A DNA stretch of 64,000 nt, taken from NCBI RefSeq assembly GCF_963676685.1, contig NC_092348.1, forward strand, positions 15,819,031 through 15,883,030, given 5' to 3'. The number at the start of each line of letters is the position of its first letter. Within the stretch, counting starts at the first letter, position 1. Under the pieces are notes generated by a model. It made no database searches. It worked only from the letters and a program-made list of their open reading frames with translations, and was not told the origin of the DNA. Both the position numbers and the translations under genes were made by a program. The stretch is from Mytilus edulis (taxonomy: Eukaryota > Mollusca > Bivalvia > Mytilida > Mytilidae). This document shows positions 30,101 through 40,970 of the stretch, piece after piece.

Positions 30101-32736
30101 TTAAGAGACACCTAAACTATACGTTGTTCTTAGAAACATTTAGCGTATATTTAATCATAATCATGTAAGAAAGTAAAAACAGCAAAAGTATCTTTTATAC
30201 GAAAATTTATTTAACAAAATGGTTTTTGTAATATGTATTTGTAGGACCATTTTCCAACTTCCTTGGAGAAAAATACACATATCGCTTAATAATGTGTATA
30301 GGAAGTGTGCTGGTTTTAATTGGCTATACAGCAAGTGCTTTTGTTCCAAGGATGGACATGTTGTTCTTGACTTATGGAGTTGTTGCAGGTTTGTTATCGA
30401 TATAAAATCTCCATATATCAAACGTCAAATACCTAATAGAACATCCCTGTATATCAAACGTCAAATACCTAATATAACATCCCTGTATATAAAACGTCAA
30501 ATACCTAATACAACATCCCTGTATATCAAACGTCAAATACCTAATATAACATCCCTGTATATCAAACGTCAAATACCTAATATAACATCCCTGTATATCA
30601 AACGTCAAATACCTACAACAATTTGCATGACACCTTTCTTTTTATTTGATCTTCTATCGAAATCTTTTTGGATTAAGCAAATAAAAAACACATTACCTAA
30701 CATTTCAATTATTTTGGCTTTAACTATATTCTACCTGTTCATTTTTCACCTTAATCTTACATAATAATGACCCTTTACCAGTTTTGACTTAAAAAATGGG
30801 AATAGGAAAAATTGTATGTGAAACTATTCTCATATGATTATCTTATTCGAAAAATACCTCCACATCAACAGTTTGAGATATATGGGAAAGCTCTTTTTTA
30901 TATCATATATCTGTATATTAAAAGTACGTGAATAACGGCTTAGAAGATACATTCAAAGACCAACTGGTTATGTTTTATAAATCACTGTATTATATTTTTA
31001 AAGTAAATGAACATAAAATGGTTGAAATAGTTGGGAGAGCGATTTTTTTTTAATCAGCATATTGAAAGTGTTTTTTTTTATCTACAGGTACTGGTTACGG
31101 GTTGATATTTGCTCCTTGTACTACCATCATCAGTTTTTATTTTAAAAAGAGACGAAGTTTAGCCAATGGACTGATGGTGTCTTTTAGTGGTTTTGGAAGT
31201 CTTTTATTTCCGTATATGTATAGATTTTTGATTGATAAATATGGACTTCATGGTGCCTTGCTTATTATTGGAGCAGTTTTTTTCCATACATGTGCTGCAA
31301 GTTTATTATTACGACAACCACCTCAGTTATTGAAAAAGAAACAAAAAGCAGAGGAAGAATTAGCTTTAGCTACTCCTCAGAAGATTGAAACACCAGAAAA
31401 AACACAATATGGATGTTTTAATGAAGCCAAAAAAAGAATCTTTAAATTAGATCTGTTTTACAATCCTAAATATACAGTTTTGTTCTGTGCTATTTTATTT
31501 CAAACGGCCAATTTTGCCGGAAACTTAGTAGCACTACCTGGACATATACAATCTTTAGGACTTGGAAAACAGAACATAGCATTATCTGTGTCCTTATTAG
31601 GTGGATCTGAAATCGTAGCTAGGGCTTTTTTAGGATGGTTTGCTGACTTGAACATTATGACACGTACTCATTTATTTATGGTGTGTTCGTTTGTTAGTAC
31701 AATCATTGCTTTTTGTATACCGCATTTGCCATACAAAGAAGCAGTGTTATGTTATGCCGTACTTATGGGAGTCTTCTCTGGATCTTTTTGGAGCTTGATG
31801 GGTGTCCTCATGGTTGATTGTGTAGGGCTTGCTAATTTTTCTCCTGCATTCGGTCTTTTGTCAATGGCAAGTGCCTTTTCAATCTTAATCAGTCAACCTA
31901 TTATAGGTAGGTATATTTTAGTATTTCTATAAGACGAAATTCATAAATATTTATAGATAGTTAAATCAAGAGCTTTAGCAAAGTGCTAAATCGAAATTCA
32001 GAGTACATTCTTAATATTTTTGTGCACTTTAAGGTAATAGAATATTACAAGAGCTGTAGTAGTTATAATTCTAAATATACAAGTGTTTGAACTTACCAAA
32101 TGATATAAATATTTGAAAAATACAGTTCGACAAATCAAAGCTTAAAGTCATATTTTCGTACAATACCACGTACAATGTTCATGTAAGAATGCAGAAAATG
32201 AGGTAACATGTTTTTGAAAAGTGATAAAAGAATTTTGCCAACTTAGATATATTGGAAATTAGGAGGAAACAACTACTAAAAGGATATTCAAACTCACATC
32301 TCGAAAACAACTACTAAAAGGATATTCAAACTCACATCTCGAAAACAAACTGACAAAGCCAATTTAAAATAACCGAAAAACAACTTAAAAGGCAAACATC
32401 AGCAAACAAAACACAACATTGAAAACCTTAAGATTGAATAACATGAGCTCCATCAATAACCGGTGTTGATCTCAGGTTCTAACAGAATAAAAAAAACAAG
32501 ATATATTTTGTATTGTAGGTTGGTTGAAAGATGCTACAGGGAGCTGGGACATGTCATTCCGTTTTACTGGCTTGCTTAGCGCTCTGGCGTTCTTGTTTTG
32601 TTTGACTGGTCCGATGATTGAACGTTGTTGGTGCTGTCATCAAAACACTGGGACTATTATCATTGATGATACTATACAAGTAGAGGAAGTAAATGGAAAA
32701 GTTGAAGAAAGTGTTCTCCTTAAAGAGAGATCATAA
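27091..32736 (+). CDS. SLC16-family monocarboxylate-type transporter, 5 coding exons
   Basis: Exons 27091-27139, 29439-29582, 30245-30388, 31088-31906 and 32519-32736 splice with all introns after the first codon base (phase 1) and give 457 aa. It is a 12-TM major facilitator of the plasma membrane. Family motifs are DRGYSWVV before TM1 (D7-V14) and YFKKRRSLANG after TM4 (about residues 130-140). K30 lies in 'GGVKSFGV', where MCT1 has its essential TM1 lysine. EIVAR (E287, R291) aligns with the MCT1 TM8 Asp/Arg pair, with Glu replacing Asp. A charged central loop (about 187-220) separates the two six-helix halves, and the C-terminus is short and acidic. The substrate cannot be read from the sequence: lactate/pyruvate-like anions are typical, but many invertebrate members are orphans. 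A degraded inverted paralogue lies at 44859-48687. Confidence 0.94.
27680..27885 (+). repeat. Interspersed repeat in SLC16 intron 1
   Basis: gggacgaaagataccagagt, acaaactgacaacgccatgg and gaataaacaacacgaaccc form a unit. Parts recur at 32230-32420 (acaaactgacaaagcc). Confidence 0.6.
27900..28215 (+). repeat. Repeat, second copy of the 8690-9060 family
   Basis: It shares cacaatgcttgttaccac and ctgtgtcccatggacac with 8.7-9.06 kb. The 60-codon frame at 27936-28118 is not a gene. Confidence 0.55.
28216..28775. other. SLC16 intron 1, nothing recognised
   Basis: AT-rich intronic sequence. Confidence 0.4.
28776..28975 (+). repeat. Interspersed repeat 'C', fragment
   Basis: It shares aagttgaaacttagtacaca tgttcc and 'gcatccgtgt ... 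gacacattct' with 37772-38045. A 27-bp unit (ggtagtttatgaagtccgaa caa) is duplicated in tandem at its 5' end. Confidence 0.75.
29195..29450 (+). repeat. Tandem duplication spanning the SLC16 exon-2 acceptor
   Basis: Two units of about 120-130 bp share 'gaaact(a/g)ccat', gagttgaaaccaatttta, 'aagttttaattaaat' and then '(c)ag tttgtgg'. The true acceptor is at 29438 and the duplicated one at 29307. Confidence 0.85.
29439..29582 (+). CDS. SLC16 coding exon 2
   Basis: 144 nt. Encodes TM1 and the loop after it, FCGIIYLVIAGGVKSFGVLY onward to LLLFMGLG. Acceptor tcttcag, donor G|gttagt. Confidence 0.92.
29735..29860 (-). repeat. Penelope-tail-like repeat fragment in intron 2
   Basis: ctggtatgattgcaaatgag acaactcat and 'gttaacaactgtaggtcac' match 40270-40340 with divergence. 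Confidence 0.65.
29861..30244. other. SLC16 intron 2, nothing recognised
   Basis: Ends in a normal acceptor tatttgtag. Confidence 0.4.
30245..30388 (+). CDS. SLC16 coding exon 3
   Basis: 144 nt. Encodes GPFSNFLGEKYTYRLIMCIG and onward to TYGVVAG (TM2-TM3 region). Donor G|gtttgt. The same exon, also 144 nt, is preserved in the inverted pseudogene at 48168-48311. Confidence 0.93.
30411..30617 (+). repeat. 36-bp minisatellite, 6 units, in SLC16 intron 3
   Basis: aacgtcaaatacctaatata then acatccctgtatatca repeats at 30421, 30457, 30493, 30529, 30565 and 30601. The period is a multiple of 3, so it opens frames on both strands (30219-30764 and 30372-30608). These are artefacts. Confidence 0.95.
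30618..31087. other. Rest of SLC16 intron 3
   Basis: AT-rich, ending in the acceptor ttttatctacag. Confidence 0.5.
31088..31906 (+). CDS. SLC16 coding exon 4
   Basis: 819 nt, the bulk of the protein: TM4 through TM11, including YFKKRRSLANG, the central loop and EIVAR. Donor ATAG|gtaggt. Confidence 0.95.
31911..32518. other. SLC16 intron 4
   Basis: It contains a 38-bp direct duplication at about 32266-32341 (aacaactactaaaaggatat ...) and then a fragment of the repeat seen at 27680-27885. Confidence 0.6.
32519..32736 (+). CDS. SLC16 coding exon 5
   Basis: Encodes GWLKDATGSWDMSFRFTGLL, TM12 and a cytosolic tail ending VEESVLLKERS, with stop at 32734-32736. Confidence 0.93.
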
Positions 32737-33590
32737 AATCATTTACTATTAATCTTCATGTTTCGATTTACTTGTATTCTCAATTTTGGCCATTTGTAAT
32801 TAGTTTTAACATTAAGGCATGTTGTATTTGAAGTGCTTTTATTAGCAACATATCAAAACGTATCAAAATATGTATGTGTCATATCACGTGATATTTGTTT
32901 TTAAGTTATAATGAAGGGTAATGATGTAAGTTTATGATATCAAAAATGGTATCGACCCTCAATCAATATAAACCATTGAGGTATGTACTCTATATTATAA
33001 TGATGTTGCGGGTTAATATGGATGTGACATTGCAAAAACTGTTATGTAAAATGTTTACAACTTTAATTAAGTTGTTAAATCTGTGAATGGGATTGTACAT
33101 CTATAATAGCCTTAAGTTTAATTAAATAGTTTATCCTCAAAATGGTTAAGTTCAAAGTGAATTCAATTTTGTAAAATTTGAAAGGGATTTATTTTTCGAA
33201 TTTGGACTTTGATTTTAACATTTATATCTTAATTGTCTCATTAAAAATACAGAGGTTTATTGACAGTGTTTGAAGCATTCATGACACTTTTTTGCTGATC
33301 TCCAAATTTTGTTAATTGTTTATCATCGAGCATATAGCATTTACATGGAATCATGATATAGAGGATCTATGCTTCGTCGTCAGTGGTGTAATCATTTGGG
33401 GGAAATGTGTGGTTAATTATTTTTTTAACATCAATATACCGCCACTTAATTGTATAAAAAATTAGAAAGACGCTTTGTAATATCAAGGATATTGGTTTTC
33501 TAATAGGGCAATTTGTATGTGAGAGTATGTTACAGTGAGATGATTCCTAATAACAAACAATGATATCAGTTACATCAGTTACTATTTTAT
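32737..33590. other. SLC16 3' flank / probable 3' UTR
   Basis: AT-rich. I could not fix a polyadenylation site with confidence. Confidence 0.4.
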
Positions 33591-33591
33591 G

Positions 33592-33692
33592 TGATCAAGA
33601 TAATCCAAATTGATTAAGACAATCCAAATTGATCAAGAGAATCCGAATTGATAATCCTGGAAAATCTAAATTGATCAAGAAAATCCAAAATA
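33592..33692 (+). repeat. Short tandem repeat, about 20 bp
   Basis: Five imperfect units of aatccaaattgatcaaga. Confidence 0.8.
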
Positions 33693-34445
33693 TAAATATA
33701 TTGTTTAAATGTAGTTCCATTTGATGTCGAGTAAGTCCCGAGAAATTATTATCTATTTTTTAGTATTTAGTTAATATTTATTTGATCTCCAGTGGTTGAA
33801 TACTCAGTCTTATACTCCATAAAGTTTGGGAGTGAGCTTTATGTCTCAAAGTTCCAGGAATTCCAGAGGGAAAAGTATAATAGATGCTTATTTCTCATCT
33901 AGTACTAAACTGTATGTTTACATTTGACTTTATACTTAATACTGTTTTCATATTATATATAAATAATGACAATGATTTATATGTTATCTCTGTACTTTCA
34001 TACTGTTTTTCATATGTAATCAATGCTTTTTCATATATGAAATCTTTTTAGAGGTGCAATGAACTAGTTATAATGATATAAGACTACGAATTATTTCTAA
34101 AGATGCAATTTATTAGCATCTTGCTTTAAAAAAAGAAAACGATAGGTAGGTTTGAATATAGGGTAATAATTCTTCAGTACAATGAGTTCCTCATTTAGTG
34201 GATGCTTTAATATGCTGGAAAGTGAAATAGCCTTTCATATCTCAATGTTTTAGGTCATATAATAAAAGGATAAATAAAATAGAATTTCAGCCAAACAAAA
34301 CCAGGTTGAATTTTATAAGGACGAAGTAATGCAGTGTAAGAACGTGACATATACTGAGAGGGAATTCATGATTACTTAATCTGTTGGTATACAATATATG
34401 TCTGTTTATACTCAAATACAATTGCATTGTTTTTCCTAATAAATT
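33693..34445. other. No gene seen
   Basis: AT-rich sequence without recognisable features. Confidence 0.4.
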
Positions 34446-34449
34446 TGTA

Positions 34450-34585
34450 GAACTCGGAACTGCGATGGTACTCCAAACCGCGATGGTCGCGCTGAAGTGC
34501 GCTGGTTAATGCGCTGAAGTGCGATGGTGATATTGTAACGTTAACTTGTTGATAACTATACGCCGAAGTACGATGGTCTTCCTGT
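34450..34585 (+). repeat. Spaced repeat of gcgctgaagtgcgatggt
   Basis: Four to five degenerate copies, including ctgcgatggtactc, gcgctgaagtgcgctggt, gcgctgaagtgcgatggt and gccgaagtacgatggt. It is more GC-rich than its surroundings. A minus-strand 89-codon frame covers it but shows no family features. Confidence 0.75.
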
Positions 34586-35713
34586 GACATTGAGTAAAAC
34601 GCAAAATGTATATACGAGCTGTTTAAACGAAATAACACCATAACAATTTGACAAAGGTAGTCCTTATATCCTCGCCTTTGGAAAATTTTAAATTTGTGTT
34701 TAGGTCAAAGAAAAGGCTTTACATTTTGATTTTTTTAAACTTATTAGCACGCAGTAGTATGGAGTCAGAAAATAAGCTGTTCAAGGCGAAATAAAAAAAA
34801 AAGATTCAGCGTGTAGGTTTATATAATAGTTCTAAGAAGGGTCCTTCTCATTTTATCAAATATTACGACAAAACTTAGAAATTGCTCACATCAATTATTC
34901 ATCCATTTATATATACCTGATGTCGGAACATTGCACTTCAGCGTCCCCATCACTGCTCCGAGTCCTACATATTTAATGCTGCAAGGTTATACTTGAATGT
35001 ATGATGCACATTGACATTATGTCCAGTTCTTAAAATTAATTATTATGATTATGTATATTTTTTTGAAGTAAGTGTACACAGTTTCTATAGCAAATTCCTG
35101 CATCATTTTGTATAAGAAAGCTACGTTTTATTATAAGTATCCTATACGAATATCTTATTTATCTTTATCAAAAATATTATGTATGAAATGTCTGAGGCAG
35201 TATATCATGTATATGGCAATTAAATAAAAAAAAGTGAACAAATAACATTTGGAGGAAATATTATAAAACATCATAATTTAAGAAGAATCGAGTAATTTGC
35301 TTATGAAAAATTAAACAGTCGTACAATAAAATCATACATGAAATAGGCCTTATTCTGAGAAAATTCATTGTGTAAGAGCTAGACTAAATTCAAATTTAGT
35401 TGTTATCATTGTAAACGGAATAAAAAATGCCACAGGCCTTAACCAATTTATTATACTTTCAAAAGGTATGGTATTGGTTTAAGTATAAACATGCATGTGT
35501 TAGCTTAGGTTTTAAACTTAACTGAGGGATCATTGATCATTGTTTACATGGAAATTTGCGAGATATTTAGTGCAATATTAAAACAGATTATATCTTAAAT
35601 AGATATATATTAAATTATATCATGAGTGTTTTCCCCTTTTATTTTTATGGAACTTCAGTACCTATATATTGATCTGCTGGCTGCATATAATGTGAAAACC
35701 ATCTTGTCTTGTT
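34586..35713. other. No gene seen
   Basis: AT-rich sequence without recognisable features. Confidence 0.4.
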
Positions 35714-37506
35714 AGCTCACCTGGCCCGAAGGGCCAAGTGAGCTTTTCCCATCACTTTGCGTCCGTCGCCCGTCGTCCGTCGTCCGTCGTCGTCGTCGTC
35801 GTTAACTTTTACAAAAATCTTCTCCTCTGAAACTACTGGGCCAAATTAAACCAAACTTGGCCACAATCATCATTGGGGTATCTAGTTTAAAAAATGTGTG
35901 GCGTGACCCGGCCAACCAACCAAGATGGCCGCCATGGCTAAAAATAGAACATAGGGGTAAAATGCAGTTTTTGGCTTATAACTCAAAAACCAAAGCATTT
36001 AGAGCAAATCTGACAGGGGTAAAATTGTTTATCAGGTCAAGATCTATCTGCCCTGAAATTTTCAGATGAATCGGACAACCTGTTGTTGGGTTGCTGCCCC
36101 TGAATTGATAATTTTAAGGAAATTTAGCTGTTTTTGGTTATTATCTTGAATATTATTATAGATAGAGATAAACTGTAAACAGCAATAATGTTCAGCAAAG
36201 TAAGATTTACAAATAAGTCAACGTGACCGAAATGGTCAGTTGACCCCTTTAGGAGTTATTGCCCTTTTTAGTCCATTTTTTACCATTTTTAGTAAATCTT
36301 AGTTATCCTTTACAAAAATCTTCTCCTCTGAAACTACTGGGACAAATTAATCCAAACTTGGCCACAATCATCATTGGGGTATCTAGTTTAAAAAATGTGT
36401 GGCGTGACCCGGCCAACCAACCAAGATGGCCGCCATGGCTAAAAATAGAACATAGGGGGTAAAATGCAGTTTTTGGCTTATAACTCAAAAACCAAAGCAT
36501 TTAGAGCAAATCTGACATGAATAAAATTTTTCATCAGGTCAAGATCTATCTGCCCTGAAATTTTCAGATGAATCGAACAACCCGTTGTTGGGTTGCTGCC
36601 CCTGAATTGATAATTTTAAGGAAATTTTGCTGTTTTTGGTTATTATCTTGAATATTATTATAGATAGAGATAAACTGTAAACAGCAATAATGTTCAGCAA
36701 AGTAAGATCTACAAATAAGTGAACATGACCAAAATGGTCAGTTGACCACTCTAGGAGTTATTGTCCTTTATAGTCAATTTTTAACCATTTTTCGTAAATC
36801 TTAGTAATCTTTTAGAAAAATCTTCTCCTCTGAAACTACTGGGCCAAATTTAACCACACTTAGCCATAATCATCATTGGGGTATCTAGTTAAAAAAATGT
36901 GTCGGGTAACTCGGCCAACAAACCAAGATGGCGGCCATGGCTAAAAATAGAACATGGGGGTAAAATGCAGTTTTTGGCTTATAACTCAAAAACCAAAGCA
37001 TTAAGAGCAAATCTGACAGGAAGTAAAATTGTTGATCAGGTCACGATCTATCTGCCCAGAAATTTTCAGATGAATCGGATAATCGGTTGTTAGGTTGCTG
37101 CCCCTGAATTGGTAATTTTGAGGAAATTTTGCTGTTTTTTTTGTTATCTTGAATATTATTATAGATAGAGATAAACTGTAAACAGCAATAATGAACAGCA
37201 AAGTAAGAACTAAAAATAAGTCACTATGACCAAAATAGTCGATTGACCCCCTAAGGAGTTATGGCCCTTCATAGTAAATTTTTAACAATTTTCTTAAAAT
37301 TTGAAGATTTTCAATAACATTTTCCACAGAAAGTACTCTTATAGATAGAGATAATTGTAAGCAGCAAGAATGTTTAGTAAAGTAAGATCTACAAACACAT
37401 CACCATCACCAAAACACAGTTTTGTCATGAATCCATCTGTGTCCATTGTTTAATATTCACAAAGACCAAGGTGAGCGACACAGGCTCTTTAGAGCCTCTA
37501 GTTTTT
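35714..37506 (+). repeat. Interspersed repeat 'A', copy 3 (most complete)
   Basis: It starts gctcacctggcccgaagggc caagtgagc, then (cgtccgt)n/(cgtcgt)n, then three tandem units of about 500 bp. Each unit begins near 'cttctcctctgaaactactggg' (35820, 36319, 36821) and carries 'aaccaagatggc(c/g)gccatgg'. It ends gtgagcgacacaggctcttt agagcctctagtt. The frames at 35857, 36259, 36303, 36899 and 37001 are repeat artefacts. Confidence 0.9.
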
Positions 37507-37770
37507 CTTTTTTTTAATTCCTTTTAACGACTTTTTTAATTTGTTATTTGACTTATATTTTACAGTTGTGACTTAGCTCAAGTATTCATTTATTTTGATG
37601 CGCATTGCATGATTTTTTAAATTTTTTTTTGTTACAGATGAAAAATCTGCCATTGTTGCAATTGAATTGAAAATTGTTAAGTTATTTTAATTTTACAATG
37701 AATCAACAACAAGATTAGTTTTAAACCTTTAAACGACATTATAGTCCAATTTATGCTAACGCAATATATT
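37507..37770. other. No gene seen
   Basis: AT-rich spacer. Confidence 0.4.
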
Positions 37771-37771
37771 T

Positions 37772-38045
37772 TATGCCCCACCTACGACAGAGGCATTATG
37801 TTTTCTGGTCTGTGGGTCCGTTCGGCCGTCCGTCCATTCGTCCCGCTTCAGGTTAAAGTTTTTGGTCAAGGTTTTTGATGAAGTTGAATTCCAATCAACT
37901 TGAAACTTAGTACACATGTTCCTTATGATATGATCTTTCTAATTTTAATGTCAAATTAGAGTTTTACCCCAATTTTAGGATATATTGAACATAAAAATGA
38001 AAGTGTGCTTGGGGCATCCGTGTACTTGGGACACATTCTTGTTTA
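37772..38045 (+). repeat. Interspersed repeat 'C'
   Basis: It starts tatgccccacctacgacaga ggcattatg, includes a (cgtccgt)-like stretch and ends gggacacattcttgttt. A truncated copy lies at 28776-28975. Confidence 0.8.
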
Positions 38046-38495
38046 AGTCTCCGTTTATATACACAAACTGTTAAGTTTTTGTTCAGATTGTTTTTTAATA
38101 ATTTCATATTTCTGGAATGTGTGGTGCTCTTACAATAGAGATTGATTCTTGTACACTATATTATATTAGTTTGAAATTGAAAAAAAAACAACCTATTTGT
38201 ATGGTATTATGGTAGGGATCCATGTGTTTGTGTCATTGTGTATATACAACTTTATTGTAGTTGTAATTTTCTACTGTAAACTGATCACATATAATCATGA
38301 TAATGTAAACCAACTAATTTTCTTGAACACTTTTTTTTGCCTCACTTTCACCAATAGTAAAATTGCATGAATATTAATATTCGTGAATATTAAATACCTA
38401 CATTTTTCCTTTTTAAACTATATCAAGTGAATTCGAAAAATCCCGAAATTAAATGACTACATAAATTAGGCCCTTAGTTTTCTCGTTTGAATTGT
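38046..38495. other. No gene seen
   Basis: AT-rich sequence. Confidence 0.4.
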
Positions 38496-38496
38496 T

Positions 38497-38645
38497 TTAC
38501 ATTGTCATTTAGGGGCCTTTTATAGCAGACTATGCGGTATGGGCTTTGCTCATTATTGAAGGTCGTACGGTGACCAATAGTTGTTAATTTCTGTGTCATG
38601 TTGGATCTTGTGGAGAATAGTCTCATTGGAAATCATACCACATCT
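38497..38645 (+). repeat. Penelope-tail repeat, plus-strand copy
   Basis: ggccttttatagcagactat gcggtatgggctttgctc through 'gtctcattggaaatcatacca' is the reverse complement of 40265-40400. Confidence 0.8.
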
Positions 38646-39400
38646 TTTTCTTTATAGAAAGTGTTAAACACGAAATAAAGTATTCCTGAAATAAGTTGGT
38701 TTACAGTATTTGTACTGTTATAACTGACAAGTCCTGGTTAACTTTATATTTATAATTCATGCATGAAAAGTCGACAATTATAGAGTTGCCCTCTTGCCCT
38801 GTGTATTAAATGTTCAAGACGAAAAATGTAATCTCATTGCAGTCAGTATTAAGTTTTGCCGGAATTTGTTACATTTAGATATTTTTATATATTTGGTTCT
38901 GTAAATAACACAAGTTTAAGAAGAGAAAGGAATTGTGGTAGTGGAACTTAATGAACTGAAGTTATGTGTAAACAAGCATTAGAAGGTATGAAGGAGACCA
39001 TTTATTTACCCCTTGCATACAAACATTGAACATTTTGTTTTACTACAGTGCAAAATTGTTAAAACGACCAAATGACATCATTTTTAGATCTTATCCTTAG
39101 TATTTATATTTATCAATGTGCATAATCTTTACCCAAAGGCCAGAAGAATTTTACTATTTTTGAATTTTCCGTGGTAAAATAATGGCTTGCATGCTCATTT
39201 GAATATTTGCCTCCCACTGTGAATTCAAAGAGATATGATATTTGAGCACAATCTGCTGATGAAGGAAGCTAACATGCAACTCATGTTGATTTTTATTTAT
39301 TTATTTCTTTGTTTTGTGAAATGATATGCTTTTGGTGGTTCTGCTCTGTAGTAAAGTGTTACTTAAAAACCTGTGTCAAAGTTTAATCCACGACCTTCTA
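38646..39400. other. No gene seen
   Basis: AT-rich sequence. Confidence 0.4.
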
Positions 39401-39404
39401 CATA

Positions 39405-39545
39405 ATGACATACATGTACCAAGTCAGAAATATGACTGTTGCTTTCCATTCGTTTGTTGTGTTTGAGCTTTTGATTTTTTCCATTTGATTAGGGACTTTT
39501 TGTTTTGAATATTCCTCAGAGTTCAGTATTTTTATTTTATTTTAC
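39405..39545 (+). repeat. Interspersed repeat 'H', partial
   Basis: tgtaccaagtcagaaatatg actgttg, then ttgtgtttgagcttttgatt and 'cagagttcagtattttta'. Confidence 0.7.
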
Positions 39546-40258
39546 TATTTATATTCTTTTAATAAAAAGTCCGTGATTGTTTAACAGTATCATTTTTTGT
39601 ATTTTATGCATAATAAAACATATTAAAGTTGTCCTGTTTATGAAATGTGTTAGAACAACACAATCAGTTTTACGAGTTTTGACAAGAATTTTTTACTGAG
39701 TTTTTTATACTTATTTTAAGGGTAATATATACTTGTGTAATCTCATTTTATAACATTAAGTATATTTCTTTGTTTTATTGTTTATTGTGTTAGAAAAACT
39801 TGTGATATATATTTGAAATGAAATAAAATGTTGTTTTAAAAGTTTTGTTTTATCAGAAATAGTAACTTAGAGAGACATTGGAGAATGTTTTCAATGAAGA
39901 CGAATAAGCTGCCTATTGTAATTTTTCATTTATTTACATTAATGTCGGACGAAATCAGTATGGTAGCAATTGTATACCATATTATACAATGGTTGGGTAG
40001 AACCAAACTTATGCATGACTTATGCGTATAAATGCTGGTTTACCTTATGCATATTGTAATCAAACGAATAAATTTGATTAGCTTAGTTTAAAACAAAATT
40101 AAAACCTAACCAGGGAATGTTCTAATTTATTGGTTCCCGTCATTGGAATAAAGACGTTATAGGCTGTTATTCATTTGTTAAATATATGAAATCCGCGAAT
40201 TCATTTTCTTAATATTTAAAAGCTAGTGAAACTTGAGAATTTCAATTATACTTACATA
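39546..40258. other. No gene seen
   Basis: AT-rich sequence. Confidence 0.4.
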
Positions 40259-40260
40259 TA

Positions 40261-40970
40261 AAAAAAAAGTGGTATGATTGCCAATGAGACAACTGTCCAC
40301 AAGAGACCAAAATGACACAGACATTAACAACTATAGGTCACCAAACGGCCTTCAACAATGAGCAAAGCCCATACCGCATAGTCAGCTATAAAAGGCCACA
40401 ATAAGACAATTTAAAACAATTCAAGCGAGAAAACTAACGGCCTTATCTATATAAGAAAATGAACGAAAAACAAATATTTAACACATAAACAAACGACAAC
40501 CACTGAATTACAGGCTCCTGACTTGGGACAGGTACATACATAAATAATGTGGCGGGGTTAAACATGTTAGCGGGATCCCAACCCTCCCCCTAACCTGGGA
40601 CAGTGGTATAACAGTACAACATAAGAACGAACTATAAAAATCAGTTGAAAAAGGCTTAACTCATCAGATAGAAAAAAATACGAGTGGACGTGGCCGGGTA
40701 CTTATACATCCCGACACAAAAGACACAATAAACAGATCTGAGAGTACTCGCAGTTATCTGACAGCTAGTTCAAAGCCACTAACAACTAATAAAAATATCA
40801 TGCATCTAAGACTAAACTATCAATCCGTACACATCCAACATCCAATGGATTTAGTGTAAAGACGTAATAAACAGCCCGAGAAAAACATGACCTTGTGCAA
40901 TACCAAGTTACAGGTATGGACAGATTGTAGATCCATGAATATGTATATGTATATAACATACTAGTGATAT
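40261..40970 (-). mobile_element. 3' tail of the Penelope-like element
   Basis: It lies directly downstream of the minus-strand RT remnant and is the source of the most widespread short repeat in this window (1258-1720, 29735-29860, 38497-38645; diverged at 1925-2065 and 55840-55985). Its end is the block complementary to tggtatgattgccaatgaga caactgtcca followed by an A-rich run (40261-40268). Confidence 0.7.

Noticed and set aside
30219-30764. 181-codon plus-strand frame as a gene
   Set aside because: It starts in an intron, crosses SLC16 exon 3 in another frame and consists mainly of a 36-bp minisatellite.
35857-37201. Several 64-70-codon frames with repeated 'NQPRWPPWLKIEHRG'
   Set aside because: They are translations of the 500-bp internal units of repeat A.
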